Source of the DNA: JBCDCE01 sp039182515
Lineage (GTDB): Bacteria; Pseudomonadota; Alphaproteobacteria; Rhodobacterales; Rhodobacteraceae
Length of the DNA: 36,454 bases
Assembly (NCBI GenBank): GCA_039182515.1
Contig: JBCDCE010000039.1
Span: 1 to 36,454 of the forward strand
Direction of reading: 5' to 3'
The notes under the pieces were generated by a model that did not search any database, was not told the DNA's origin, and saw nothing but the letters and a program-made list of their open reading frames with translations. This document shows, one piece after another, positions 25,543 through 33,157 of this stretch. The position numbers were made by a program, and so were the translations under genes. Within the stretch, counting starts at the first letter, position 1; every line of letters begins with the position of its first letter.

Positions 25543-26001
25543 ATGAAAACCTTCTCTGCAACGCCTGCAGACATCGACAAGAAGTGGATCATCATCGACG
25601 CTGAAGGCGTGGTGCTGGGCCGCCTTGCTTCGATTGTTGCGATGCGTCTTCGTGGCAAACACAAGCCTTCCTTTACGCCGCACATGGACATGGGCGACAA
25701 TGTCATTGTGATCAACGCGGACAAAGTCCAGCTCACCGGTAACAAGCGCATGAAGCCAAACTACTGGCACACGGGCTACCCGGGTGGGATCAAGTCGCGC
25801 TCAACGGGTCAGATCCTTGAAGGCAAGTACCCTGAGCGTGTTGTGACCCAAGCGGTGAAACGCATGCTCCCAGGCAATCGCCTGAGCCGCGTGCAAATGA
25901 CAAACCTTCGGGTTTACGCGGGCGCTGAGCATCCTCACGAGGCGCAAAGCCCCGAAGTGCTCGATGTCGCATCCATGAACAAAAAGAACACGAGGGTTTA
26001 A
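25543..26001 (+). CDS. rplM: 50S ribosomal protein L13
   Basis: This 152-residue protein is an early-assembly component of the large ribosomal subunit. Family segments are KKWIIIDAEGVVLGRLASIV, MGDNVIVINADKVQLTGNK, YWHTGYPGGIKSRSTGQILE and KRMLPGNRLSRVQMTNLRVY. ATG 25543 is chosen because GAGGAAC lies just upstream and translation then begins with MKTFSATPADIDKKW, as usual in alphaproteobacteria; the open frame extends further 5' without support. rpsI follows 3 bases after the stop, the universal L13-S9 operon. Confidence 0.97.
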   Translation: MKTFSATPADIDKKWIIIDAEGVVLGRLASIVAMRLRGKHKPSFTPHMDMGDNVIVINADKVQLTGNKRMKPNYWHTGYPGGIKSRSTGQILEGKYPERVVTQAVKRMLPGNRLSRVQMTNLRVYAGAEHPHEAQSPEVLDVASMNKKNTRV

Positions 26002-26004
26002 TCG

Positions 26005-26496
26005 ATGGCTGAAGAAATCAAATCCCTCGAAGAGCTGAACGCTGTCGCGGAAGGCACTGAAGCGCCCGTAGCAGAAGTGACCATTCATCGTGAGCCTCAG
26101 CGCGACGATCTCGGCCGCTCTTATGCCACTGGCAAACGGAAAGACGCGGTTGCGCGTGTTTGGATCAAACCAGGCTCCGGCAAGGTCACCGTGAACGGCC
26201 GTGAAATGAATGTTTATTTCGCGCGTCCCGTTTTGCAGATGATCCTGCGCCAACCTTTTGAGGTTGCCGGCGTTGACGGTGAATTCGACGTAACAGCAAC
26301 CGTCAAAGGCGGTGGTCTGTCGGGTCAGGCCGGTGCGGTGAAGCACGGCATTTCTAAAGCGCTCCAGCTTTACGATCCCGCCTTGCGCCCAGCTCTGAAA
26401 GCCGCAGGTTTCCTCACACGCGACAGCCGTGTTGTGGAACGTAAGAAATACGGTAAGGCCAAGGCGCGTAAGAGCTTCCAGTTCTCCAAGCGTTAA
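26005..26496 (+). CDS. rpsI: 30S ribosomal protein S9
   Basis: This 163-residue small-subunit protein ends in the P-site-contacting tail KARKSFQFSKR. The core RSYATGKRKDAVARVWIKPG and KGGGLSGQAGAVKHGISKAL is highly conserved. An N-terminal extension of about 35 residues, acidic and Ala/Glu rich (EEIKSLEELNAVAEGTEAPV), precedes the S9 domain, as is common in alphaproteobacteria. It lies 3 bases after rplM and is followed by a strong terminator. Confidence 0.97.
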   Translation: MAEEIKSLEELNAVAEGTEAPVAEVTIHREPQRDDLGRSYATGKRKDAVARVWIKPGSGKVTVNGREMNVYFARPVLQMILRQPFEVAGVDGEFDVTATVKGGGLSGQAGAVKHGISKALQLYDPALRPALKAAGFLTRDSRVVERKKYGKAKARKSFQFSKR

Positions 26497-26519
26497 CCTT
26501 TCTAAAGTTCATGTTAAGC

Positions 26520-26552
26520 AGCGGTCAGGGCGCATCCTTGGCCGCTGTTTTT
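26520..26552 (+). terminator. terminator of the rplM-rpsI operon
   Basis: An 11-bp stem (26520-26530 with 26536-26546, including two G-T pairs) with a five-base loop is followed by TTTTT. It ends 18 bp before the next start codon, so the next gene needs its own promoter or readthrough. Confidence 0.75.
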
Positions 26553-26569
26553 CGTTTGAGGGGGATTTT

Positions 26570-27115
26570 ATGATCTATCTACTCTGTGCGCTCGAAGCTG
26601 AGGTGCCACATCTTAAGCTGCCAGACGGCATGACGCTTGTTCTCACGGGCGTTGGCAAAGTGAATGCGGCTTATATCGCCACGAAAATTGCCAGTGCGGA
26701 TGATTGCACGCAGATCCTGAATTATGGAACAGCTGGAACGCTGGACGCTCAATTTGCAGGGCAATTGCTCCGCGTCAAAGAGATCCGTCAGCGCGATATG
26801 GACGCGGAACCACTTGTGGCTTTGGGAGACACCCCCTTTGATCTCCCAGAGGTCTCGAGCGCTTTAAAGATCGCCGAAGAGGGGGTTGTTTTGAGCACTG
26901 GAGACAACTTTGTGCGCGCCCGGCCTGAGATCGCCAGTGATCTTGTGGATATGGAAGCCTACGCCATTGCCAAAGTCTGTGCGCGCGAAGGTGTGCCGTT
27001 CACCTGCTATAAATACGTCACTGATCTCGCAGATGAGAACGCTTCAGAGAACTGGCGTGACAACGTGGCGGCTGGCCAAGCGGCCTTCCAAAACCTTTTG
27101 AATACAGAGTTTTAA
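26570..27115 (+). CDS. MTA/SAH nucleosidase-like nucleoside phosphorylase
   Basis: This 181-residue protein belongs to the PNP/UDP phosphorylase superfamily. ATG 26570 follows GAGGGGGA. Visible family elements are LLCALEAEVPHL, VLTGVGKVNAAYIATKIA, the base-binding segment STGDNFV, and VDMEAYAIAKVCAREGVPF, where Met-Glu contacts the ribose. The closing segment CYKYVTDLADENA contains the catalytic Asp position. It is about 50 residues shorter than E. coli MTAN, with the central region shortened. The likely role is cleavage of methylthioadenosine or S-adenosylhomocysteine for methionine and SAM recycling, but specificity is not certain. Confidence 0.78.
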   Translation: MIYLLCALEAEVPHLKLPDGMTLVLTGVGKVNAAYIATKIASADDCTQILNYGTAGTLDAQFAGQLLRVKEIRQRDMDAEPLVALGDTPFDLPEVSSALKIAEEGVVLSTGDNFVRARPEIASDLVDMEAYAIAKVCAREGVPFTCYKYVTDLADENASENWRDNVAAGQAAFQNLLNTEF

Positions 27116-27130
27116 AAGCTTTGAGCCGGT

Positions 27131-28607
27131 TTAGACAAAAATGAAATTGTCTGCGCCGAGATCCGCTTCTGTGACGCCTACAAGCGTGATGCTCGTGCCT
27201 TGAGCGCTAAACACTGCGTTGCCGCTGACATCTGAGATGAAGTCAAAGACATTGCTCGCATTGATGCCCGCAAAAGACTGCAGCTCGATCACATCCAAGC
27301 CCGTCTCAAAGTCTTGGGTCAAGCTCGTCACTTGATAGCCATTGGCGGCCGAATAGATCACAGCACTGTCGTCAAAATGGCCAATCCTGTCGGCGCCTTC
27401 GTTGGGCGCAAACACAAAGGTATCGGCCGAACGACCACCCATCAGAACATCATTGCCAGTGCCACCGGTTAAGACATCGCTGCCGCCAAGGCCGTCAAAG
27501 CTAGGATCGCCGCGCAAAACGTCGTTGCCACTATTGCCGTTCAAAGTGTCGTTAAAAGCCCCTCCAGTGAGATAGTCAGAGCCATCTTCGCCGGAAAGTG
27601 TGTTTGTGCCAGCAAGACTGACGAGCCGGTCTTGACCGTCGCCCCCCATGAGGGTGTCGTCACCCAAGGTGTCGAGTAGGGCATCGTTGCCGCCACCGCC
27701 TTCGAGGCCATTGTCCAACGCGTTCCCGATCAATGTATCCGCGCCGCCACCGCCCTTGGCGTTTTCAATCTCGGTGCCACGCATAATCGTCAGATTGCCG
27801 GTAAGGCCCAAAATATCGGAGAAAGACTCTTCGATCAGATTGATCTGCTGGCTTAAGGATGTGCCTGAGAAATCTAGAGTGTCGATGCCGCCATCGTCCC
27901 AGATTGTGAGCGCTATGGATTCAGTTGCGTTGACAAAGTCGTCCCAAATGCCGCCTGCGTTGGAGTTGTAGCCATAGTTTGTATTACTCGTGCGCACAGA
28001 GCTGCCAGAACCATAGTAGGATTGCATGGCCAGGATATCTGAAACCATCGGCGTGATCGGCACAGCATAGCTCGCAAAGACATTGGGGTTTTCGACTTGG
28101 TCGAAGTACGACATGGTCGTGGCTTGGTAGCTGTCATTGGCAAATTCGGCACTGTTTGCGTAGGTTACGCCCCGCGCCGTCGTAATCCCCCGGATGCAGC
28201 ATCCCGATTGTGTGACCAATTTCGTGAATGAAGGTTTTGAATGAAAAGCTGTAAAGATCTGCGCCTTCGGCAAAACTCCAATCGTCTTCAATCCAATCTT
28301 CAGAAATTGTGATGGTCGCATCTGTGACATAGCTGGTGGAGTCGCCCGGGCTTGTCGTATAGCTCCAGCCTGCAACCGCCGTGTTGCTTTGCGTGCCATG
28401 CTCAAAGGTCAGATCTGCAAAAAAGCTGTTGGTGGTGACAAAATTAAGGCCCGTGGCATCCGACCACATCGCCATGGCTTCATTGGCAAAGATCTGACCG
28501 CCGTAGTTCAAAGCGCTGATGTTTACGGTGATCGTGTTCGAGGCCCAGCGATAGTCATCGCGAATGAGCCGTTCGGCGATCTCGTCATTGGTTAATGTCT
28601 CAAGCAT
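27131..28607 (-). pseudogene. serralysin-type RTX metalloprotease broken by a frameshift
   Basis: Two overlapping frames make one protein. The 5' part (28607 down to about 28170) encodes an M10 catalytic domain with zinc motif HEIGHTIGMLH at residues 128-138. The 3' part (to 27131) resumes at GVTYANSAEFANDSY, has the Met-turn (TTMSYFDQ), several RTX nonapeptides (GGTGNDVLM, GGGGADTLI, GNSGNDVLR type), and ends in DNFIFV, a hydrophobic serralysin-like type I secretion tail. Removing one base from the four-C run at plus-strand 28170-28173 restores one frame of about 490 codons with no other defect. The active enzyme would be a secreted calcium-dependent protease. No type I exporter genes are nearby. 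A sequencing error or phase-variable run is also possible. Confidence 0.85.
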
Positions 28608-28644
28608 CTGTGCTCTTCTTTCCCATAAGTGCCGGGCTCAACGC

Positions 28645-29577
28645 CTAATCGGCAACAAAGCTCCCGTCGATCTGGCCGCTATCACCAGCGCCTAAAAAGA
28701 CGCCGCCCAATTCGTCTGGTCTGTCTTGGTTGGTTGAATCGAGACCAAAAACTGCGCCAGCCGCTGAGGTGCTGCTGTTGGTTCCCAAGAGATCAACCGT
28801 CGCGCCGTTTTGTAAAAGCTGCAGAGTTCCGCCCGAAAAACGTGCGCCCGAAAGGGTCATGTTTGCGATCCGAATATCTGTGAGAGGGGCTGTGACCAAA
28901 CCGCCAGTGTTTGGATCGCGGGCTGTGAAGTTATCTAGGGCCACGTTTACCGCGTTTGTGTTGAAGTTTACGGAAACAGAGGACGTTCCGTCTTGCAACA
29001 CTGCACTTTGGCCGCTTGTAACGATGAGAAGGGCCTCGGCGCCGCCCGCATAGGTCACAGTGTTCGTGGTTGTGATATCGGCGGGATCCGTGACAATTCC
29101 TACAATGGCAGCATCAACAGTGAACTGCTGATTGGTGCTGCTGGTAATGGACCCATCGTAAACCTGCACGTAGTCTAATCCGGTGCTCAACCCGGTGAGG
29201 GTCAAGGCGGTGCCAGGGCCGTTTGAGAGCGTGGTGCCGCCCGCAAGGCCGTCTGCATCTGTGAATGAAACCTGCGTTAGATCGATTGTCGTGGCGCCGG
29301 TGTTATGGGTCAAACTCCCGGTTCCCGTCACAACCACAGGGTTTGCCGCGTTTTGAGCCACCAACAAAGCAACGCCGTCTAATGTGCTTGTGACGCTTTC
29401 GGTGCTTGAGAAAGTTTCATAGCTTGCGACCCCAGGATCAGGCGTTGTTGGCGTGGTTGTCGGGGGATTTGTGGGAGGATTTTGTGTGCTGGTGTCGACG
29501 GTACCACCGCCGCCGCCCCCGCAAGCGGAGAGTGTTAAAGCCGCAATGGGGATAAGGGCTGTGCGCAAAATGCTCAT
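28645..29577 (-). CDS. surface-type lipoprotein with TbpB-like C-terminal barrel
   Basis: This 310-residue protein has a lipoprotein signal (LIPIAALTLSAC, lipid-bearing Cys19), a Gly run, and a Pro/Thr linker (TQNPPTNPPTTTPTTPDPG). A beta-rich Thr/Ser/Asn/Gly body follows. The end (AAGAVFGLDSTNQDRPDELG, then GVFLGAGDSGQIDGSFVAD) resembles the barrel domain of transferrin-binding-protein-like lipoproteins. ATG 29577 is chosen because AGAGGA lies six bases upstream; the open frame extends 42 codons further without support. The serralysin gene starts 37 bases after its stop, so the two probably share an mRNA. It may be a surface binding protein or an outer-membrane anchor. The ligand is unknown. 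Confidence 0.7.
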   Translation of the reverse strand: MSILRTALIPIAALTLSACGGGGGGTVDTSTQNPPTNPPTTTPTTPDPGVASYETFSSTESVTSTLDGVALLVAQNAANPVVVTGTGSLTHNTGATTIDLTQVSFTDADGLAGGTTLSNGPGTALTLTGLSTGLDYVQVYDGSITSSTNQQFTVDAAIVGIVTDPADITTTNTVTYAGGAEALLIVTSGQSAVLQDGTSSVSVNFNTNAVNVALDNFTARDPNTGGLVTAPLTDIRIANMTLSGARFSGGTLQLLQNGATVDLLGTNSSTSAAGAVFGLDSTNQDRPDELGGVFLGAGDSGQIDGSFVAD

Positions 29578-29596
29578 TATGATCCTCTTGGGCCTT

Positions 29597-29634
29597 CGTC
29601 TTTTTCTAAGCGCATTTAAACGACAAAAAAGACG
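29597..29634 (-). promoter_or_regulatory. hairpin in the leader of the lipoprotein gene
   Basis: CGTCTTTTT and AAAAAGACG (29597-29605 with 29626-29634) form a nine-base stem with a 20-base loop, ending 19 bases before the start codon. It might mask or set the translation start. The remaining part of this 190-bp gap contains a possible 24-codon upstream frame (MKMTSLLQKH...) with no clear ribosome-binding site. Confidence 0.3.
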
Positions 29635-29767
29635 CCTTTGCCACCCGCTCGTGTTGAGTGATGTTTCTGTAGCAAACTTGTCATTTTCATGACCGGAGAG
29701 CAAAGCAATAGGGCCATTTTGGGCAAAGCTCTGCCGGTTTTATCACGTTTTTGCGATATAAAAGAAC

Positions 29768-30388
29768 TTAACCCTGATCAGGTGGAATAAGGCCTAGCCC
29801 GCGAAGATATATTCCAATGCCCGTTTCCAAAAGATCTTCGGGCGGGAAGGGGGCGCGCGTGCCCGGAGGTCCGCGCGCAAAAAGCTCCACGACTCCATGG
29901 CTCATGGCCCAAATATGGGCTGAAAACATCTGTGGCGGCGGGCGCATATGTTCTGGAATATGCTGAGACAGTTCTTTGGCCGCGCGTTCGAGCACGCTCA
30001 TGGCTTTGCTCGCCACGGCATTGAGCTCCGGTGTGCGCTGAACTGAAATTCCACTTTCGAACATGGCCACATAGTGACCCGGGTACTGGCGCGCAAAAGC
30101 AAGATACGCGCGTCCTGTGGCTTCAAAGGCGGCGAGGGCGGTGGGCTGCCCACCTTGGTAAGCATCCTCAAGAGCCTCTGCAAAAATCTCATAGCCCTGC
30201 CGTGCAGCTTCCGCGATGAGATCTTCGCGCCCTTCAAAATGCCGATAAACGGCTGCAGGGGTGACCCCGGCAACTTTGGCGGCTTCCGAGAGCGTAAATC
30301 CGGTCGGTCCGCGCGCCTCAATAAGCTGCAGCGCCCCATCCACAAGGGCGGCTTTAAGGTTGCCGTGATGATAGCCGCGTTTAGGCAT
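29768..30388 (-). CDS. TetR-family transcriptional regulator
   Basis: This 206-residue protein has the TetR N-terminal helix-turn-helix (LVDGALQLIEARGPTGFTLS, then EAAKVAGVTPAAVYRHFEGR, residues about 13-55) and a helical C-terminal ligand domain of the TetR_C_33 / WHG type (GHYVAMFESGIS ... FSAHIWAMSHGVVELFARG). ATG 30388 is used; the N-terminus then begins MPKRGYHHGNLK, typical of this subgroup. The gene overlaps the end of ppk2 by 8 bases, so it is the last member of the minus-strand operon. The ligand and targets cannot be predicted, although autoregulation of the operon is possible. Confidence 0.88.
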   Translation of the reverse strand: MPKRGYHHGNLKAALVDGALQLIEARGPTGFTLSEAAKVAGVTPAAVYRHFEGREDLIAEAARQGYEIFAEALEDAYQGGQPTALAAFEATGRAYLAFARQYPGHYVAMFESGISVQRTPELNAVASKAMSVLERAAKELSQHIPEHMRPPPQMFSAHIWAMSHGVVELFARGPPGTRAPFPPEDLLETGIGIYLRGLGLIPPDQG

Positions 30389-31250
30389 GCCAGAGGTCGG
30401 GCCCACCGATGACCTTATCATCCATCTGAGCCACAACCTTTTCGTCTTTGAGAGGATAGGGCATGGCCGACAAAACGGCTCGGATGGCGTTCAGGCGCGC
30501 GCGCTTTTTGTCATCGGTCCGCAAAACGTTCCAAGGCGCTGCCGTGCTATGAGACCGCGCAAACATGTCTTCGATGGCACCGGTATATTCCGACCAAAGT
30601 GACAAACCTTTGACGTCGATCGGGCTGAGCTTCCACTGCTTGAGCGGATCGCTTTCGCGCTTGAGAAACCGGCGCAACTGTTCGGCGCGCCCAACGTTGA
30701 GCCAAAACTTGATCAGATGAATGCCATCAGCAGCGACCATCTCTTCGAACTTGTTTACTTGCCCAAAGAACTGCTCTTTTTGCTCCGGCGTGCAAAAGCC
30801 AAAAACAGGCTCAACAACTGCGCGATTGTACCAAGAGCGATCAAAAAAGACGATTTCGCCCTTGGTGGGTAGATGTTGGATATAGCGTTGAAAATACCAT
30901 TCCCCCATCTCTCGATCGTTGGGTTTTGAAAGCGCAACAACCCGCGCGTTGCGAGGGTTCAGGTTTTCACGAAAGCGCTTGATTGTCCCGCCTTTGCCTG
31001 CGCCATCGCGGCCTTCAAAAACGATTGCAACACGTGCGCCACTTTCTTTGACCCAGGCTTGCCATTTCACCAGTTCGATCTGCAAAGCCGCAATGTCTTT
31101 GTCATAGGCTTTGCGCTTCATCTCAGAGCGATGCGGATAGCTTGAGTTCAAGATATCGCCTTTGCGCGCTGATGTGATGGCTTGGCGCAGGTCGCTTTGA
31201 TCTGGGTGCTCGAAGAAGGCGCTGATCGCGCCATCGAAAGGTTTGCTCAT
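30381..31250 (-). CDS. ppk2: polyphosphate kinase 2
   Basis: This 289-residue protein uses polyphosphate and nucleotides to make NTP or NDP. Walker A is in FEGRDGAGKGGTIKRFRENL, the lid region is in PNDREMGEWYFQRYIQHLPT, and Walker B is in VFFDRSWYNRAVVEPVFGF. These and QWKLSPIDVKGLSLWSEYTG define the one-domain PPK2 family. The GMSK-type first part (PFDGAISAFFEHPDQSDLRQ) is as in class I members. ATG 31250 is preferred to an upstream TTG (31322) that would overlap the hydrolase gene by 35 bases. It lies downstream of the hydrolase gene and upstream of the overlapping TetR gene. Nucleotide preference (GDP or ADP) cannot be read from sequence. Confidence 0.94.
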   Translation of the reverse strand: MSKPFDGAISAFFEHPDQSDLRQAITSARKGDILNSSYPHRSEMKRKAYDKDIAALQIELVKWQAWVKESGARVAIVFEGRDGAGKGGTIKRFRENLNPRNARVVALSKPNDREMGEWYFQRYIQHLPTKGEIVFFDRSWYNRAVVEPVFGFCTPEQKEQFFGQVNKFEEMVAADGIHLIKFWLNVGRAEQLRRFLKRESDPLKQWKLSPIDVKGLSLWSEYTGAIEDMFARSHSTAAPWNVLRTDDKKRARLNAIRAVLSAMPYPLKDEKVVAQMDDKVIGGPDLWHA

Positions 31251-31287
31251 TGGGGCGTTTTGCTCGTTTTGGACGATGTTAAGGGTC

Positions 31288-32268
31288 TTAACGAAGTTGG
31301 GCGCGCGCAGCCAATCTGTCAACCGCAGCGATCACATCCTCTTTGTTGGTGTGATGCGGCATGTGTCCAACCCCATCGAGCTTGGTGTAGACCGCGCCTT
31401 CAATCTGCTCAGCCAATTTGTCCGAATGGATACGGTGTGGCACGATTGTATCTGAGGTGCCGTGAATGATCTCTGTAGGAACAGAAATCTCGCTATACCG
31501 CGGTACAAGCGCGCGTATTTCCTCTTTGATCCGCTTGCGCATCTCTGCGTTAGAGCGAAAGGTTTCGGTTCGCAAAATGAGTGCACCGCCGACATCGTCA
31601 CCGTAGCCTTCTGGGGTTTTTTGCGGCTTGAAGATCGACACGATCGCATCGTCCACCTGCTTTTTTCCCGCAAAGGCAGTGATCATCGGCACAACAAGCG
31701 TGCGGCCAATCGGATTGGTGGTAATCACATAAAGCGCGTCGAGCCCTGTGACCCAAAGGTTAGAAGCCGCAGCTAAGGGCAAAAGCCCACTGAGCGTATC
31801 GGGGTGATTGACGGCCCATGCCAATGACACCGCTCCCCCGTAGCTTTGACCAACAACGATGGGCTTCTCCGCGCCAAAGGCAGACGCCGCCTTTTGCAAA
31901 ACGCGGGCCTGATCTTCGATGCTCGCGGCGTCAAAGGGCAAAGCGTCGCTGTGCCCCAAGCCGGGACGATCCAAAACGATCACGCGGTAGCGCTCAGCGA
32001 GAAGTGGGGCCAACCCGATTGTAAAATCACGCGTGCTGCCCGAAGCACCGTGTATCAACACGACGTCTGGGCGGGCTGCGCCTTCATCTGAGCCCAAAAC
32101 CACGCCGTGGATTTGGAGACCTTCTACTTCAACAAACGCGCCTTGAGGCGGGTAAGCGGCATTGATCTCAGCCACACGCGACGCAGCCCTTTGGCTCACA
32201 TAAACCGCAAAGCCCCCAATGAGTGCTGCAATGAAGAGAAAACTAGCGGCCAATCGCGTCCATATCAT
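31288..32268 (-). CDS. membrane-anchored alpha/beta hydrolase
   Basis: This 326-residue protein has one N-terminal membrane helix (about residues 5-24), then an alpha/beta-hydrolase fold. The oxyanion segment is LIHGASGSTRDF, the nucleophile elbow is GQSYGG (Ser142), and the acid and His are likely in HGTSDTIVPHR and GVGHMPH. The catalytic domain would face the periplasm or cytoplasm depending on topology; the positively charged residues lie on the outer side of the helix, so this is unclear. Its start overlaps the end of metA by 26 bases. Substrate unknown; esterase, lipase or dehalogenase-like members exist in this family. Confidence 0.85.
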   Translation of the reverse strand: MIWTRLAASFLFIAALIGGFAVYVSQRAASRVAEINAAYPPQGAFVEVEGLQIHGVVLGSDEGAARPDVVLIHGASGSTRDFTIGLAPLLAERYRVIVLDRPGLGHSDALPFDAASIEDQARVLQKAASAFGAEKPIVVGQSYGGAVSLAWAVNHPDTLSGLLPLAAASNLWVTGLDALYVITTNPIGRTLVVPMITAFAGKKQVDDAIVSIFKPQKTPEGYGDDVGGALILRTETFRSNAEMRKRIKEEIRALVPRYSEISVPTEIIHGTSDTIVPHRIHSDKLAEQIEGAVYTKLDGVGHMPHHTNKEDVIAAVDRLAARAQLR

Positions 32269-33157
32269 AAGGCGTGCTCTGGTAAATTTCGTTTATCCAG
32301 TTGCCATATAGAAGATGTGCGTGGCTGCGCCAGCGATTTTGCGGCTCATTTGCGGGGTTGTCGTAAGGGTAATAGTTGCGCGGCACGTTAATTGCGGTGC
32401 CTTGCGCCACGTCCCGATCATATTCCTGCTTTAACGTGCCGCTCTCATACTCGAAATGGTTGAAGATATAGAGCGCCCGGTACGCTGGATCTTCCACCAA
32501 ACAGGGGCCCACTTCTGACGACCCTAAGAGCGTTTTGAGCCCCGCAGCCGTCACTTCGTCTTGGCGCATCTCTGTCCATCGGCTCACAGGGATCACGCAG
32601 TCATCTGAGAACCCGCGCAAGTAAGGCGAAGCGGGCGAAAGGTTTTGGTGCCGGAAACAGCCAAAGGCTTTGGCGTCCAGCATATGCTTTGGAACGCCGT
32701 GGAAATGGTTGATCATCGCCATGCCACCCCAACAGACCCCAAAGGTCTGGTGCACGTTTGTTTGGGTCCAATCCATGACCTCTTTTAGCTCGTCCCAATA
32801 GGTTACGTCTTCAAAAGGCAGATGCTCAATAGGTGCGCCGGTGATGATCAGACCGTCAAATTTCTCCGCCTTTATGTCTTGGAACGGCCGATAAAAGGTC
32901 TCCATATGGGCGGCCGCGGTGTTTTTGGTTTGGTGCTCACTCATGCGAATGAGCGAGAGCTCAATTTGCAGCGGGCCAGCACCAATGAGCCGAGCAAATT
33001 GGTTTTCGGTTTGGATCTTTTTGGGCATCAAATTGAGCAAGGCAATTTTGAGCGGCCGGATGTCCTGGCGTGCAGCCATGGTTTCATCCATGACCTGCAC
33101 ACCTTCATCGCGCAGCACTGAAAAGGCGGGCAAATCCGAGGGCAGTTTTATCGGCAT
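32243..33157 (-). CDS. metA: homoserine O-acetyltransferase (MetA family, acetyl type)
   Basis: This 304-residue enzyme activates homoserine for methionine synthesis. The nucleophile Cys142 is in FGVCWGGMAM. The position that sets acyl-CoA choice (residue 111) is Glu (GAPIEHLPFEDV), which in characterised members of the MetA family means acetyl-CoA rather than succinyl-CoA. The His and Glu of the triad lie in the C-terminal half (FNHFEYESGTLKQEYDRD). Its ATG overlaps the upstream gene's stop by one base (TAATG), giving tight translational coupling, and its own end overlaps the hydrolase start. The conserved N-terminus (MPIKLPSDLPAFSVLRDEGV) supports this start. Confidence 0.94.
   Translation of the reverse strand: MPIKLPSDLPAFSVLRDEGVQVMDETMAARQDIRPLKIALLNLMPKKIQTENQFARLIGAGPLQIELSLIRMSEHQTKNTAAAHMETFYRPFQDIKAEKFDGLIITGAPIEHLPFEDVTYWDELKEVMDWTQTNVHQTFGVCWGGMAMINHFHGVPKHMLDAKAFGCFRHQNLSPASPYLRGFSDDCVIPVSRWTEMRQDEVTAAGLKTLLGSSEVGPCLVEDPAYRALYIFNHFEYESGTLKQEYDRDVAQGTAINVPRNYYPYDNPANEPQNRWRSHAHLLYGNWINEIYQSTPYDMDAIGR

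Noticed and set aside
27440..27740. Short-period DNA repeats that look like a repeat array
   Set aside because: They encode the RTX Gly/Asp nonapeptides of the serralysin-type protein; there are no constant repeats with unique spacers, so it is not CRISPR.
28300..28405. The N-terminal part of the longer serralysin frame (starting MSMARKATRR) as a separate gene start
   Set aside because: It is out of frame with the catalytic domain; the true reading enters this frame only at the frameshift near 28170.
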